Positions 1-8,024 of a DNA stretch of 64,000 nt are shown here, one piece after another. Each line of letters starts with the position of its first letter. Position 1 is the first letter of the stretch. The stretch lies in NCBI RefSeq assembly GCF_007747795.1, contig NZ_CP036275.1:4704001-4768000 (forward strand), written 5' to 3'. The stretch is from Maioricimonas rarisocia (lineage in GTDB: Bacteria > Planctomycetota > Planctomycetia > Planctomycetales > Planctomycetaceae). The position numbers and the translations under genes were made by a program. Below the pieces are notes generated by a model that did not search any database, was not told the DNA's origin, and saw only the letters and a list, made by a program, of their open reading frames with translations.

Positions 1-352
1 CTTCGGCATGACGCAGAACGTGGTCCAGACGATGTCCTTCGGCACTGCCCCGTTCATAGAGCAGGCCGGCCGGTGACTTCAGCGATCCATCGGGAAGCTC
101 CGTGAGTAAACCGGCGTCTTCGGCTCCGGTTGACGAGGTGGTCGCCTCGTCCGTGCCCAAACGTCCTGTGGGAGGAGCGGCGACGACAGCCGGCTCTTCG
201 ATCCGGTCACGCGGGCCCGGTGGAATGGGGCCGACCGCATTCTGCGGTCTGAGCAGCTGAATGGCGACCACCGCGCTGAGGATCAGCAGGCCCACGACAA
301 GCCGCACGCGTCCTGCCGGTGTCACGCGTCCGCCCGATGGACGTCCCGTCAT
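1..352 (-). CDS. Partial single-pass membrane protein of unknown function (C-terminus beyond window)
   Basis: Reading back from an ATG at 350-352, the frame stays open for 117 codons to the window edge, so only the N-terminal part is present. A short basic N-terminus (about 17 residues, rich in R and G) is followed by one hydrophobic segment at about residues 18-34 (LVVGLLILSAVVAIQLL), then a Pro/Ala/Thr-rich linker. The last visible stretch (GLLYERGSAEGHRLDHVLRH) looks like the start of a folded domain, probably outside the cytoplasm. An AAGGAG Shine-Dalgarno lies about 8 nt upstream of the ATG. It follows the DUF4332 gene on the same strand after about 60 bp and may be co-transcribed. I do not recognise the C-terminal domain and assign no function. 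Confidence 0.7.
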   Translation of the reverse strand, partial: MTGRPSGGRVTPAGRVRLVVGLLILSAVVAIQLLRPQNAVGPIPPGPRDRIEEPAVVAAPPTGRLGTDEATTSSTGAEDAGLLTELPDGSLKSPAGLLYERGSAEGHRLDHVLRHAE

Positions 353-413
353 CCACGTTACTCCTTCGTCCTTCAGTGAGGGATGCTGGTCGTTGAGGTC
401 CGACCCTGAATTC

Positions 414-818
414 TCAGTACTGCATCACCCGGTCCAGCTTCTTCGCCGCGGCTACCCAACCGGTGACCGCGGTGAGCGGAGGCAGCCGGCGGACCAGCTG
501 CTTCTTCGCGTTGACGTCGGCCATTTTCTCGTGCAGGTTGTCCGGCTTCCGCTGTGCGAGTTCGGGGACCGTGTCGACGCCGGACGCTTCCAGCAGATCG
601 GCATACTCTTCGCCGATTCCCCTTACCCGAAACAGATCGGCCCGGTTCGTCCACTTCAGGACCAGTTTCTCGCTGATCCCGGTCTGCCTGGCGAGATCCC
701 TGCGGCCTTTCCGCGTCGCCCCGGCCTTGAGGAGCGCGTCGGTGGTGCGGACACCCGCGGCCCGTAGAGGCTCCGCATACGTCTCGCCAATCCCTTCGAT
801 CGTCGTGATGGTCGCCAT
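414..818 (-). CDS. DUF4332 domain protein (helix-hairpin-helix-like)
   Basis: 134 aa, with ATG preceded by a good GAGGAGAGG ribosome site. Two helix-hairpin-helix-like segments are visible: IEGIGETYAEPLRAAGV near the N-terminus (residues 7-24) and VRGIGEEYADLLEASGV at about residues 64-81. This duplicated GIG(E)xYAxxL pattern is the hallmark of DUF4332 proteins, which resemble the HhH folds of DNA polymerases, RadA and similar proteins. DNA or protein binding is plausible but not shown. No signal peptide or membrane segment is seen, so it should be cytoplasmic. It is divergent from the gene at 1133 and upstream of the partial membrane protein on the same strand. The family call is fairly secure; the role is unknown. 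Confidence 0.85.
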   Translation of the reverse strand: MATITTIEGIGETYAEPLRAAGVRTTDALLKAGATRKGRRDLARQTGISEKLVLKWTNRADLFRVRGIGEEYADLLEASGVDTVPELAQRKPDNLHEKMADVNAKKQLVRRLPPLTAVTGWVAAAKKLDRVMQY

Positions 819-1132
819 GGCAACGCCTCTCCTCGACCGATGCGTGTTTGCACAGATGCGCCCTCAGGAAGCTTCCCGCCGGCAACCCGGAGGTCCATCG
901 GGGGATGAACTGCATGCTACCGCCGGAACTTGTGTCCTGCAAAGAGAATACGCAAGATCCCGGCCGTCGCGGCGATCGGCTTTCACCGGGCAGTCTCATC
1001 TTGAGTCGTTTGGCGGCTTTCCGTACGATCCCGCCGCCCGACTGCAGCGGAGGCGGTCGGTGTTGCGCCGGAGCCGGCCCGGCTGGGTCTCCGGCGACCG
1101 TCATGGATTGAGACACGCGGTTTCCCTCGACA
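819..1132. other. Divergent intergenic region (314 bp), no gene supported
   Basis: This spacer separates the DUF4332 gene (-) from the small protein gene at 1133 (+). Short open frames here are arginine/cysteine-rich shadows. One possible sigma70-like promoter reads towards 1133: TTGAGT at 1001-1006, a 17-nt spacer, and TACGAT at 1024-1029. It matches the consensus at four positions in each box, so it is only a candidate. No terminator, repeat or RNA gene was seen. Confidence 0.4.
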
Positions 1133-1627
1133 ATGGATTATCACCTCAAACCGCTCGGAAAAACGTGCGCTGCGACCGGTGAGCCGCTGGAACCTGGTTC
1201 GCAGTGCTTTTCGGTGGTCGTCGAAGAAGAGGGGCAGCTCGTCCGCAGGGATTACTCCGAAGAAGGATGGACGGGCCCGCCGGAAGGAACCGTCGGCCAG
1301 TGGCGGTGCCGCGTGCCCGAAGCACAGCCGCAAAAGCCGAAAACCGTCGATCCCGACTCGATGATGCAGTACTTCGAGCAGCTCGTCGAAGATGCGAATC
1401 CGGCTCAGGCCCGGCTGTGCTACGTGCTGGCGCTGTTTCTGCTCCAGCGGCGGCGACTGCGACTCGACGGTTCCCGCAGCGAAGGCAACATCGAGTACCT
1501 CCAGCTGTCCGGCAGTCATGCCGAAGGGCCCTACGAGATTGTCGATCAGCAGTTGAGCCAGGATGAAATCACTCGTCTGCAGGCCGAACTGAACCAGTAC
1601 CTGGAGCAGGAATGGGCCGCCGCCTGA
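1133..1627 (+). CDS. Small conserved planctomycete-type protein of unknown function
   Basis: 164 aa. The N-terminus contains a Cys pair in a compact motif (KTCAATGEPLEPGSQC, about residues 10-25) that looks like half of a zinc-binding or treble-clef-like unit. It is followed by a polar strand-rich region and a helical C-terminal half with a hydrophobic stretch (CYVLALFLLQRRRLRL) that is more likely a buried helix than a membrane span. There is no signal peptide. The spacing of ...DPDSMMQYFEQL...NPAQARLCYVLALFLLQ... agrees with my memory of an uncharacterised family confined to planctomycetes. The gene lies 50 bp upstream of a lipoprotein gene on the same strand, and the two probably form a unit. 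The ribosome site is weak and the ATG is chosen because the conserved start follows directly. Confidence 0.75.
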   Translation: MDYHLKPLGKTCAATGEPLEPGSQCFSVVVEEEGQLVRRDYSEEGWTGPPEGTVGQWRCRVPEAQPQKPKTVDPDSMMQYFEQLVEDANPAQARLCYVLALFLLQRRRLRLDGSRSEGNIEYLQLSGSHAEGPYEIVDQQLSQDEITRLQAELNQYLEQEWAAA

Positions 1628-1677
1628 CGCCCGACCCGTCACCCTCCATTAGACGGGCCACACGAATGGAGTCGCCG

Positions 1678-2712
1678 ATGCCGAACGCCAGCCGGATCAT
1701 GATCGTCGCGCTCGTCATCGCGAACCTGGCCGGCTGCGCCCTGCATAGCCGACTGTTTCCGCCGGCGCCGTTCAGCGAACGGGCCCCGTGTACGCTGTCT
1801 CCCTCGGCGAGCAAAGATCAGATCATTGCTCATCTCAACGAAAACATCACCGGCACGGCCGGGGGGAGCGGGATCGTGGCCTGGCGTTCGACGAACGTCA
1901 GCATCCACATCCCCGGTTTGCCGCGGCTGCCCGCCACGCTGGCCGTCGAAGCCCCCCGCAATCTGCGACTGCTCGTTTCGAATCCCCTCTCGGGCGGCGA
2001 AGAAGTCGACATGGGGTCGAATGACGAGCACTTCTGGCTGTGGCTGAAAGAGATGGACCCGCCCCAGGTCATTACCGCCCGTCATGAAGAGCTTCCTCTG
2101 GCCGGACGGTATTTGCCGATCCCCTTTCAGCCGGACTGGTTGATCGAAGTGCTCGGGGTCATTCCGCTGGACCCGACCGAGTACCAGATGGAACCGGCGA
2201 CGCCCGATGGACGCATCGTCGAACTGGTGGCGAACCGGCTCTCGCCGACCGGGCAGAACGTCCGCAGGGTTGTTCGCGTCGACCGTTGTCACGGCATCGT
2301 GCTCGAGCATCGGCTGGAATCGGCTGACCGGCAGCTCATCGCCCGAGCGACACTGGCGAAGCACCAGCGCGATCCGGAGACCGGACACGTTATGCCTTCG
2401 CTATACCATGTCCGGTGGCCACAGGCGCAGGCACAGCTGCGAATCTCCGTCGGGAAGGTGGACGTCAATCCCCGCACGACCGCAGCCGTCTGGGAAGTCC
2501 CCCAGAAGCCGGGCTGTCCGCAGGTCGATCTGGGGCAGTGGGCCCAGCAGGCGCGACCCGTTCACATGACCGCTCCGCAGGGGCGCCCGGCCGTTCCGCC
2601 TCCTCTGGAGCAACCCGGGCGAGCCGTCCTCTGGAAACCGACCGCCGATTCGGTCGGTGACGCGGATCCGTTCAGCCCGCCGACTGTTCCGCCAGCAACC
2701 GCGCGGCCTTGA
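1678..2712 (+). CDS. Outer-membrane-type lipoprotein, possibly LolA/LolB-like fold
   Basis: Start set at the ATG at 1678: a GGAG lies 6 nt upstream, and this start gives a clean lipoprotein signal ([19 protein letters not shown], lipobox LAGC), whereas upstream ATGs would add a charged tail. The product is about 344 aa. After Cys it is rich in beta-prone segments with a long concave-sheet feel ([49 protein letters not shown]), reminiscent of the LolA/LolB lipoprotein-carrier fold; this is a resemblance by eye only. The C-terminus is Pro-rich. The 3' end overlaps the convergent folD gene by 41 bp. It is likely exported and membrane-anchored; its substrate is unknown. Confidence 0.8.
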   Translation: MPNASRIMIVALVIANLAGCALHSRLFPPAPFSERAPCTLSPSASKDQIIAHLNENITGTAGGSGIVAWRSTNVSIHIPGLPRLPATLAVEAPRNLRLLVSNPLSGGEEVDMGSNDEHFWLWLKEMDPPQVITARHEELPLAGRYLPIPFQPDWLIEVLGVIPLDPTEYQMEPATPDGRIVELVANRLSPTGQNVRRVVRVDRCHGIVLEHRLESADRQLIARATLAKHQRDPETGHVMPSLYHVRWPQAQAQLRISVGKVDVNPRTTAAVWEVPQKPGCPQVDLGQWAQQARPVHMTAPQGRPAVPPPLEQPGRAVLWKPTADSVGDADPFSPPTVPPATARP

Positions 2713-3547
2713 GCGTGTTCTGCAGCAGCACGGCAATGGTCATCGGACCGACGCCGCCCGGCACCGGGGTGATCGCGCTGGCAATCTCGCGAACCGGCTC
2801 GAAGTCGACGTCCCCGACGATCCCGTCGTCCACCCGGTTGATGCCGACGTCGATCACGACGGCGCCCGGTTTGACCATGTCGGCCGTAACAAACTTCGGG
2901 CGTCCGATGGCCGCGACCAGAATATCCGCCTGCCGAACCTGTTCGGCGAGATCCCGGGTGCGGCTGTGACAGACGGTAACGGTGGCATCGGCGGCGAGTC
3001 CCCGCTGCATGAGCAGCAGGGCCATCGGTTTGCCGACGATTTCGCTGCGGCCCAGAACCACCGCATGCTTACCGGAGGTCTCGACGTCCGATTCGATCAG
3101 CAGCCGCTGGCAGCCGTGAGGAGTGCAGGGGAGGAACCTCGGTCGTCCCTGCACCATCAGCCCGACGTTCTCGGGATGAAAGCAGTCGACGTCCTTCTCG
3201 GGAGCGACCGCGTCGATAATGGCAACCGGATCGATCTGATCGGGAAGCGGCAACTGCACGAGGATGCCGTGAACTGTGGCATCGGCGTTCAGCTGCTGGA
3301 CCAGGTCCGTCAGTTGCTGTTGGGTCGTCTCGGCGGGCAGCCGGTGCAGTGTGCTGCGGATCCCGGCCTTCTCGCAAGCCTTCTGCTTGCCGCGGACGTA
3401 GATCGCACTGGCCGGGTCATCACCCACCAGGACCGCGACCAGATGCGGCTCGACGCCGGTGGTGTCGATCAGATGACGAACGTCGGCCGCGACTTCCTCG
3501 CGAACCTTGGCTGAAATCGCTTTGCCGTCGATCAGTTGCGCAGGCAA
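2672..3547 (-). CDS. folD: Bifunctional methylenetetrahydrofolate dehydrogenase / methenyltetrahydrofolate cyclohydrolase FolD
   Basis: 291 aa, the usual FolD length. It interconverts 5,10-methylene-THF, 5,10-methenyl-THF and 10-formyl-THF in the cytoplasm, usually with NADP. The substrate-binding signature is clear: Y50 in [17 protein letters not shown] with catalytic Lys K54, then GILVQLPLP (about 94-102), [12 protein letters not shown] (about 116-127), the nucleotide-binding GRSEIVGKP (166-174), and the C-terminal [10 protein letters not shown]. In [10 protein letters not shown] a Cys stands where Gly is usual. The start codon is TTG (3545-3547) with an AGGAG 8 nt upstream; the protein matches the family from its first residues, which fixes this start. 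It lies downstream of the two secreted protease-like genes on the same strand and convergently overlaps the lipoprotein gene. Confidence 0.97.
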   Translation of the reverse strand: MPAQLIDGKAISAKVREEVAADVRHLIDTTGVEPHLVAVLVGDDPASAIYVRGKQKACEKAGIRSTLHRLPAETTQQQLTDLVQQLNADATVHGILVQLPLPDQIDPVAIIDAVAPEKDVDCFHPENVGLMVQGRPRFLPCTPHGCQRLLIESDVETSGKHAVVLGRSEIVGKPMALLLMQRGLAADATVTVCHSRTRDLAEQVRQADILVAAIGRPKFVTADMVKPGAVVIDVGINRVDDGIVGDVDFEPVREIASAITPVPGGVGPMTIAVLLQNTLKAARLLAEQSAG

Positions 3548-3554
3548 CTTGCCG

Positions 3555-3562
3555 TCTCCTCA
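3555..3562 (-). promoter_or_regulatory. Ribosome binding site that supports the TTG start of folD
   Basis: On the minus strand the sequence TGAGGAGA ends 7-8 nt before the TTG at 3545-3547. No in-frame ATG lies nearby and the FolD family sequence begins right at this codon, so the site decides the start. Confidence 0.7.
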
Positions 3563-3676
3563 AGAAGTCCATTGCTCAATCGGAGCCACAGGTGCCGGCG
3601 CGCATCCGTACGGTGAGACACGAACATGTCGATGCGGGGCGCGTGCAGGAGGCGCGAGACGCGGGGGAAGAACCGT

Positions 3677-4807
3677 TCAGTTCGTTGGTTCGTCACCGAC
3701 AGCAGTGTCGGCCGCTGCGGCGGTTTCCCCGGAAGTCGTTTCGGCGGCCAGCTCCTGTCCGACTGCCGGCTGAGGGTACTTGCCCGACTTCAGGTCGTCC
3801 AGAACCGAGAGGACCACCGCGGCGCGAATTGCGACAGATTCCGTCCGTCCGGCGCGGGCAATATTCATTGCAACGGCCAGACCGTCCAGGTTAACCAGCG
3901 TTCCGCCACAATCTTCGGGCCGCAGCACGCTGTCATGCAGAAACGCTTTGGGAAACCCGGTCCGTCGTTCGCTCAGATTTCCCCCCATGCGGTTCTGCAT
4001 CGCAATCCGCGAAAGGAACGGCCCGAAGGGGTGGGTCAGAGTCGCCGACAGCGGAATATGCACGTCTCCACGGCGGACAATCAGATCGAGCTTATCGCCG
4101 GGACGATGCTTGCGGATCGTCTGTACCAGCGTGCCGGGACCGTCGACACTCACGTCGGCCACCTGCTCGATCACGTCGCCCGGCTGCAGGCCGGCGTCGT
4201 CGGCACCGCTGTTCGGTGTGATCGCCTTGATGCGGGCAGCGGCCTTTTCCCGTTCGAGTTCGATGCCCAGCACGCCCGCGACATGTACTTCCTTGATGCT
4301 GTGCTCCGGAGTGCTGACGATGCCGACGGTGACGGGAATTCGCGTCAGGCCGGGCGTCGCCAGCCACTGCCCCGGTCGGGGTTGCACCTCGGCGGCCCAT
4401 TCTGCGGCGACGAGGCGATCGGCCTCGATCTTCAACATGGCGATGTCGTGATCGGGGTGCGTGTCCGTCCAGGTGGCATCAACCGTCCGGCCATCGCTGA
4501 GCCGGCACCGGATCGGGCCGTCGGACAGCTCACTGGCCTTCGTGATGACCAGTCCCTCCGTATCCACGATCGTCCCGAGTGCCGTGGTCTCGCCGTCGAC
4601 AATGACCTGAACGGTCCAGTGACGGGGGCCGGCCACGACATCACGGAAGGCCTCGCGCACGGAGGCTCCGTTGGTCAGATACGAGGGACGCAGTGCCCGC
4701 GGAGGTTCTGCGGCCGCTGCCGGTAGGACAACTGAGAGCAGCAGGGCCAGCGTCAACGAAGCGGCCGGGAGTCGTCGACGAAGGAAAGCCGTTTCGGGGC
4801 GATTCAT
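3677..4807 (-). CDS. Secreted trypsin-fold PDZ protein with degenerate catalytic triad (pseudo-protease)
   Basis: 376 aa from the ATG at 4807, chosen because CAGGAG lies about 7 nt upstream and it opens directly into a signal peptide (hydrophobic core about residues 16-33, ending PAAAAEPP). It follows HtrA-like proteases: the strand-turn GTIVDTEGLVITK (78-90), DHDIAMLKI (119-127) retaining the Asp (D121), and TVGIVST (160-166). The triad is broken. The position of the catalytic His reads ITKAS (Ser92), and the nucleophile motif normally GNSGGP reads EDCGGT (Cys300). A PDZ domain (about 180-255; SGADDAGLQPGDVI) sits between the GIVS strand and the nucleophile loop, inside the protease fold rather than after it. 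The C-terminus is Ala/Thr-rich. It follows an intact PDZ protease gene on the same strand; a chaperone or regulatory partner role is inference. Confidence 0.8.
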   Translation of the reverse strand: MNRPETAFLRRRLPAASLTLALLLSVVLPAAAAEPPRALRPSYLTNGASVREAFRDVVAGPRHWTVQVIVDGETTALGTIVDTEGLVITKASELSDGPIRCRLSDGRTVDATWTDTHPDHDIAMLKIEADRLVAAEWAAEVQPRPGQWLATPGLTRIPVTVGIVSTPEHSIKEVHVAGVLGIELEREKAAARIKAITPNSGADDAGLQPGDVIEQVADVSVDGPGTLVQTIRKHRPGDKLDLIVRRGDVHIPLSATLTHPFGPFLSRIAMQNRMGGNLSERRTGFPKAFLHDSVLRPEDCGGTLVNLDGLAVAMNIARAGRTESVAIRAAVVLSVLDDLKSGKYPQPAVGQELAAETTSGETAAAADTAVGDEPTN

Positions 4808-4990
4808 CTCGGGCTCCTGCAACTTCGGGGACTCTGGTAAGTGATTTGGCCGGCCAAACAGGGCCTCGTGGTGAGCGGGAACCGGCCTGCCTGCACCGTC
4901 GGGACAACCCGTCGACCGAAATGTTGTTTTTCCAGTGTGCGCAATCACGATCGAAAACGCCACGTTGCGGCGGATTCCAGGAGCCACCCG

Positions 4991-6052
4991 CTAATCCCAG
5001 CGGACTCCGAGCCGCACCCGGAATTCGAGCGATTCGCCGTCGCGAATGACTCCGACCGTCACGCGTGAACCGGGAAGCTCTTCACCGACACGTTCGATAA
5101 GTTCATCAAGCGACCGGACCCGGCGCGCCTGAAAGGTGATCAGTACATCTCCGACTTCGAGCCCGGCACGGGCGGCCGGTTCGTCGGGATAGACCCGGGT
5201 CAACCGGATGCCTCCGTCTTCGTTCTCACCGGAAACACCCAGCAGCGCACCGCTGTGAACACTGAACTGCTCACTCTCCTTCAGGCGGTCCCAGCCGTCG
5301 TGAAATGCTTTGACGGGCGTGTGGAAATTGTGATTGAGGTCCCGCTGAATGCGGCTGTTGATACCGATGACCTGCCCGTTCATGTCGAACACCGGGCCGC
5401 CGGAATCCCCCCCAACCAGTTCACAGTCCGTCTGCATAATGCGGTTACTGCTGAAGACGACACGTCCCAGCCGGGCGACAACGCCCCGGACTTCGTCGTA
5501 TCCGCCGGGATGCCCCAGGACGAGACACCAGTCTCCCACGTCGACGCCTTCCGAGTCGCCCATGGGAGCGTGGGGCCAGTCGGTGCGGCTGGTCGTGATC
5601 TTGACGAGGCCGGCGTCGAGGGTGTCGTTGATTCCGAGTGTTCGCCCCGGAATGCGGTCGCCGTTCGGCAGGATAACCGTTGCAAAGCGTCCCGGCTTAC
5701 CCGACACGTGACCGGCGGTAAGGATGTAACCTTCCGGAGAGACGATGACGCCCGTCCCTTGAGCGCGGCCGATCTGCAGACTGACGGTGCACTCCTTCAC
5801 CCGTTCGGTCAGTTCGACGACGCGGTCTTCAATCGCACGCAGATCGTCAATCGTGACGGGGGCCGGCTGGCGAAAGACCGGCAGCAGATCCGGAGCCGCT
5901 TCGGTCACCGTGGGGAGCGATTTCTCGATCTTGTCCGGTGTGGCCTCGGCTTCGGCAGCGACCGAAAACGAGGCGACTGCCAGGTGCACCATCGTCGCCA
6001 GGCATACGATCGGACCGGTGGTGCGACTCGAACGTTTCCGACCGTTCCTCAT
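4991..6052 (-). CDS. Secreted HtrA/DegP-like serine protease with one C-terminal PDZ domain
   Basis: 353 aa from the ATG at 6052. This start gives a basic N-terminus and a signal sequence (about residues 10-33, ending SVAAEA) with a GA-rich ribosome site just upstream. Upstream ATGs would only add a non-conserved tail. The trypsin-like domain (about 85-250) carries the full triad: H115 in LTAGHV, D146 in TLDAGLVKI, and S217 in GGDSGGPVF. One PDZ domain (about 266-348) follows, with the AARAGLEVGDVLI carboxylate-binding stretch. Periplasmic quality-control or processing protease is the family role. It is transcribed towards the degenerate paralogue (183 bp apart), suggesting a functional pair. 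The substrate is unknown. Confidence 0.92.
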   Translation of the reverse strand: MRNGRKRSSRTTGPIVCLATMVHLAVASFSVAAEAEATPDKIEKSLPTVTEAAPDLLPVFRQPAPVTIDDLRAIEDRVVELTERVKECTVSLQIGRAQGTGVIVSPEGYILTAGHVSGKPGRFATVILPNGDRIPGRTLGINDTLDAGLVKITTSRTDWPHAPMGDSEGVDVGDWCLVLGHPGGYDEVRGVVARLGRVVFSSNRIMQTDCELVGGDSGGPVFDMNGQVIGINSRIQRDLNHNFHTPVKAFHDGWDRLKESEQFSVHSGALLGVSGENEDGGIRLTRVYPDEPAARAGLEVGDVLITFQARRVRSLDELIERVGEELPGSRVTVGVIRDGESLEFRVRLGVRWD

Positions 6053-6287
6053 GCACCTTCCCCTCATTCGTACCCCCAGAACAGGGCGCTGTCCGCGAGA
6101 TTCCTCCACACCCAAGAATACGGCATCGAAAGACCGGCTGGCAAGCACCCATCGGGAAAACGCCCGTGGCGAACGGATCTTCCACAGCCGCTGCGAACAG
6201 ATCGCGACCGCTTTTCAGGTTACCCGGGAGGGACTACGATCTCGGCCGACGCCCGACTCATTCTCGTGATCTGCCAGCGAGCCCGGC
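6053..6287. promoter_or_regulatory. Divergent promoter region between protease gene and rfbC
   Basis: A 235-bp spacer feeds the protease genes leftwards and rfbC-pdxA rightwards. A candidate rightward promoter is TTTTCA, a 17-nt spacer and TACGAT ending about 50 bp before the rfbC ATG (around 6212-6240). The boxes are imperfect and the call is tentative. Confidence 0.3.
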
Positions 6288-6830
6288 ATGGAATTTCACC
6301 GGACGGAACTGCCCGACGTCGTGCTCATCGAGCCGACGATCTACCGCGATGACCGCGGATTCTTCATGGAGACATTCCATCAGCAGCGGTTCGCCGACGG
6401 CGGAATCGACGCCTCTTTCGTGCAGGACAATCTGTCCCGTTCGACCAGGGGAACGGTCCGCGGTCTGCACTTTCAGATCGAGCAGGCCCAGGGGAAGCTG
6501 GTGCATGTCATGCTCGGCGAAATCTTCGACGTGGCGGTCGACCTCCGCAGAAGTTCCCCCACGTTCGGACGCTGGGTGGGGATGATGCTTTCAGACGAAA
6601 ACCGTCGGGCCGTCTACATCCCTCCCGGGTTTGCCCACGGTTTCTGCGTGACCTCCGAGCGCGCCGACGTCTTCTACAAGTGCACCGATTTCTACGCGCC
6701 GCAGCATGAACGGACACTGCTGTGGAATGATCCGCAGATCGGTATCGACTGGCCGCTGACGGGCGATCCGATTCTTTCCGGAAAGGATCGCCAGGGGCAG
6801 CCCCTGAGTGAAGTCGAGTGTTACTCATGA
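6288..6830 (+). CDS. rfbC: dTDP-4-dehydrorhamnose 3,5-epimerase
   Basis: 180 aa, a normal RfbC/RmlC length. It converts dTDP-4-keto-6-deoxyglucose to dTDP-4-keto-L-rhamnose for surface polysaccharide. It is a cupin with the diagnostic blocks DDRGFFMETF (21-30), QDNLSRS (46-52), the catalytic-base region RGLHFQ (H61), K71 in AQGKLVHV, IPPGFAHGF (111-119) and the catalytic Tyr region FYKCTDFY (Y130). The start ATG opens directly into the conserved HRTELPDVVLIEP. Its stop overlaps the start of pdxA (ATGA), so the two are translationally coupled. The other rhamnose genes (rfbA, rfbB, rfbD) are not in this window. Confidence 0.96.
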   Translation: MEFHRTELPDVVLIEPTIYRDDRGFFMETFHQQRFADGGIDASFVQDNLSRSTRGTVRGLHFQIEQAQGKLVHVMLGEIFDVAVDLRRSSPTFGRWVGMMLSDENRRAVYIPPGFAHGFCVTSERADVFYKCTDFYAPQHERTLLWNDPQIGIDWPLTGDPILSGKDRQGQPLSEVECYS

Positions 6831-7870
6831 CGGACTCCGTCCTCCCCCGGATCGCGCTGACCATGGGAGACGTGGCTGGTATCGGCCCCGAACTCGTGGC
6901 TCGTGCCGCGATCCACGATCGCGTTACCGCGGTCAGTCGTCCGGTCGTGGTCGGCCATCCGGAAGTGCTTCGCAAGGGGCTCGAGCTGATTGGCAGCGCC
7001 CGGCCGGTCGCGATAATCGAGCAGCTTGACGTGGCGAGTGCCGCACCGGGGGAGGCGGTCCTCTGCTGGAATCCCAGCCCGGTCGACGTCACGGGTGTTG
7101 ACGCTGGAACCGTCAACGCCGCGGCAGGTCAGGCGGCCTACGACTACCTCGTTGCCGCCGCCGAAGCCGCGCTGGCCGGGACGCTCGATGCGATTGTCAC
7201 CGCGCCGCTCAACAAATACTCACTGCGGCAGGGAGGCTGCCCATTGCCGGGGCACACGGAGATTCTGGCGGACGTCTGCGGCCGCTCCGAAGTCGCCATG
7301 ATGCTGTACGCCGGCCGGGAAGGACGCATCGCGGCTCCGCACGGTCTGGGTGTCGCCCACGTGACACTGCATACATCCATCGCCAGCGTGCCCGGGCTGC
7401 TGACGACGGCACGCATCGCCGAGACGATCCGGCTGGTTCACGACTTCATGCGTCGAATGGGATGTACGGCGCCCCGGGTGGGAGTCTGTGCGCTCAATCC
7501 GCACGCCGGAGAGCAGGGGCTGTTCGGAGACGAAGAAGCACGCATCATCGCACCCGCGGTCGAGGCGGCGCGGAGGGACGGAATCGATGCCAGCGATCCG
7601 ATTCCCGCCGATGCCCTGATGCGACGTGCCGTCGATGGAGAATTTGATGGCGTCGCGGCGATATATCACGACCAGGGGCACATTGCTCTCAAACTCGTCG
7701 CCTTCGAGACGGCCGTCAATGTGACGCTCGGCCTGCCGATCGTCCGCACCAGTCCCAGTCATGGAACGGCGTTCGACATCGCCTGGCAGGGACAGGCCAA
7801 GGCGACCGGCATGCTGACGGCCATCGAGGCGGCGGCACAGCTTGCTGCCACCCGCGATGAATCTGCGTGA
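6827..7870 (+). CDS. pdxA: 4-hydroxythreonine-4-phosphate dehydrogenase PdxA
   Basis: 347 aa. It oxidises 4-phosphohydroxy-L-threonine with NAD(P) in the DXP-dependent pyridoxal phosphate pathway, in the cytoplasm. Family signatures: GDVAGIGPE near the N-terminus, the substrate loop PLNKYSLRQGG, PGHTEIL (a metal-ligand His), LNPHAGEQGLFGDEE (second metal-ligand His), and YHDQGHIALK (third metal-ligand His), then a C-terminal GTAFDIAWQGQA. The start ATG at 6827 overlaps the rfbC stop as ATGA; an ATG 9 nt upstream is less likely. Pairing with rfbC has no obvious metabolic reason and may simply reflect a short operon. Confidence 0.95.
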   Translation: MTDSVLPRIALTMGDVAGIGPELVARAAIHDRVTAVSRPVVVGHPEVLRKGLELIGSARPVAIIEQLDVASAAPGEAVLCWNPSPVDVTGVDAGTVNAAAGQAAYDYLVAAAEAALAGTLDAIVTAPLNKYSLRQGGCPLPGHTEILADVCGRSEVAMMLYAGREGRIAAPHGLGVAHVTLHTSIASVPGLLTTARIAETIRLVHDFMRRMGCTAPRVGVCALNPHAGEQGLFGDEEARIIAPAVEAARRDGIDASDPIPADALMRRAVDGEFDGVAAIYHDQGHIALKLVAFETAVNVTLGLPIVRTSPSHGTAFDIAWQGQAKATGMLTAIEAAAQLAATRDESA

Positions 7871-8024
7871 GCTGAAGGCCGCCCTGCTGCCTCCTGCCAG
7901 CACGACGCGCAAGCGAGTGCACGGGCAGGCAGGAACGTCTGCCCCACTTACGCGCGGTGACTTTCCTGGAACCCTGGCGGCTGCACCCGGCACTGGCGGG
8001 TGATCTTGCGTACGCTGCTGCCCG
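7871..8024. other. Convergent spacer between pdxA and the TolC-family gene
   Basis: About 150 bp between two converging genes. I looked for a stem followed by T residues in both directions and found only weak, imperfect inverted repeats (for example CTGCC / GGCAG pairs), so no terminator is claimed here. Confidence 0.3.

Noticed and set aside
7871-8024. Bidirectional terminator between pdxA and the TolC-family gene
   Set aside because: Only short imperfect inverted repeats and no T-run in either direction.
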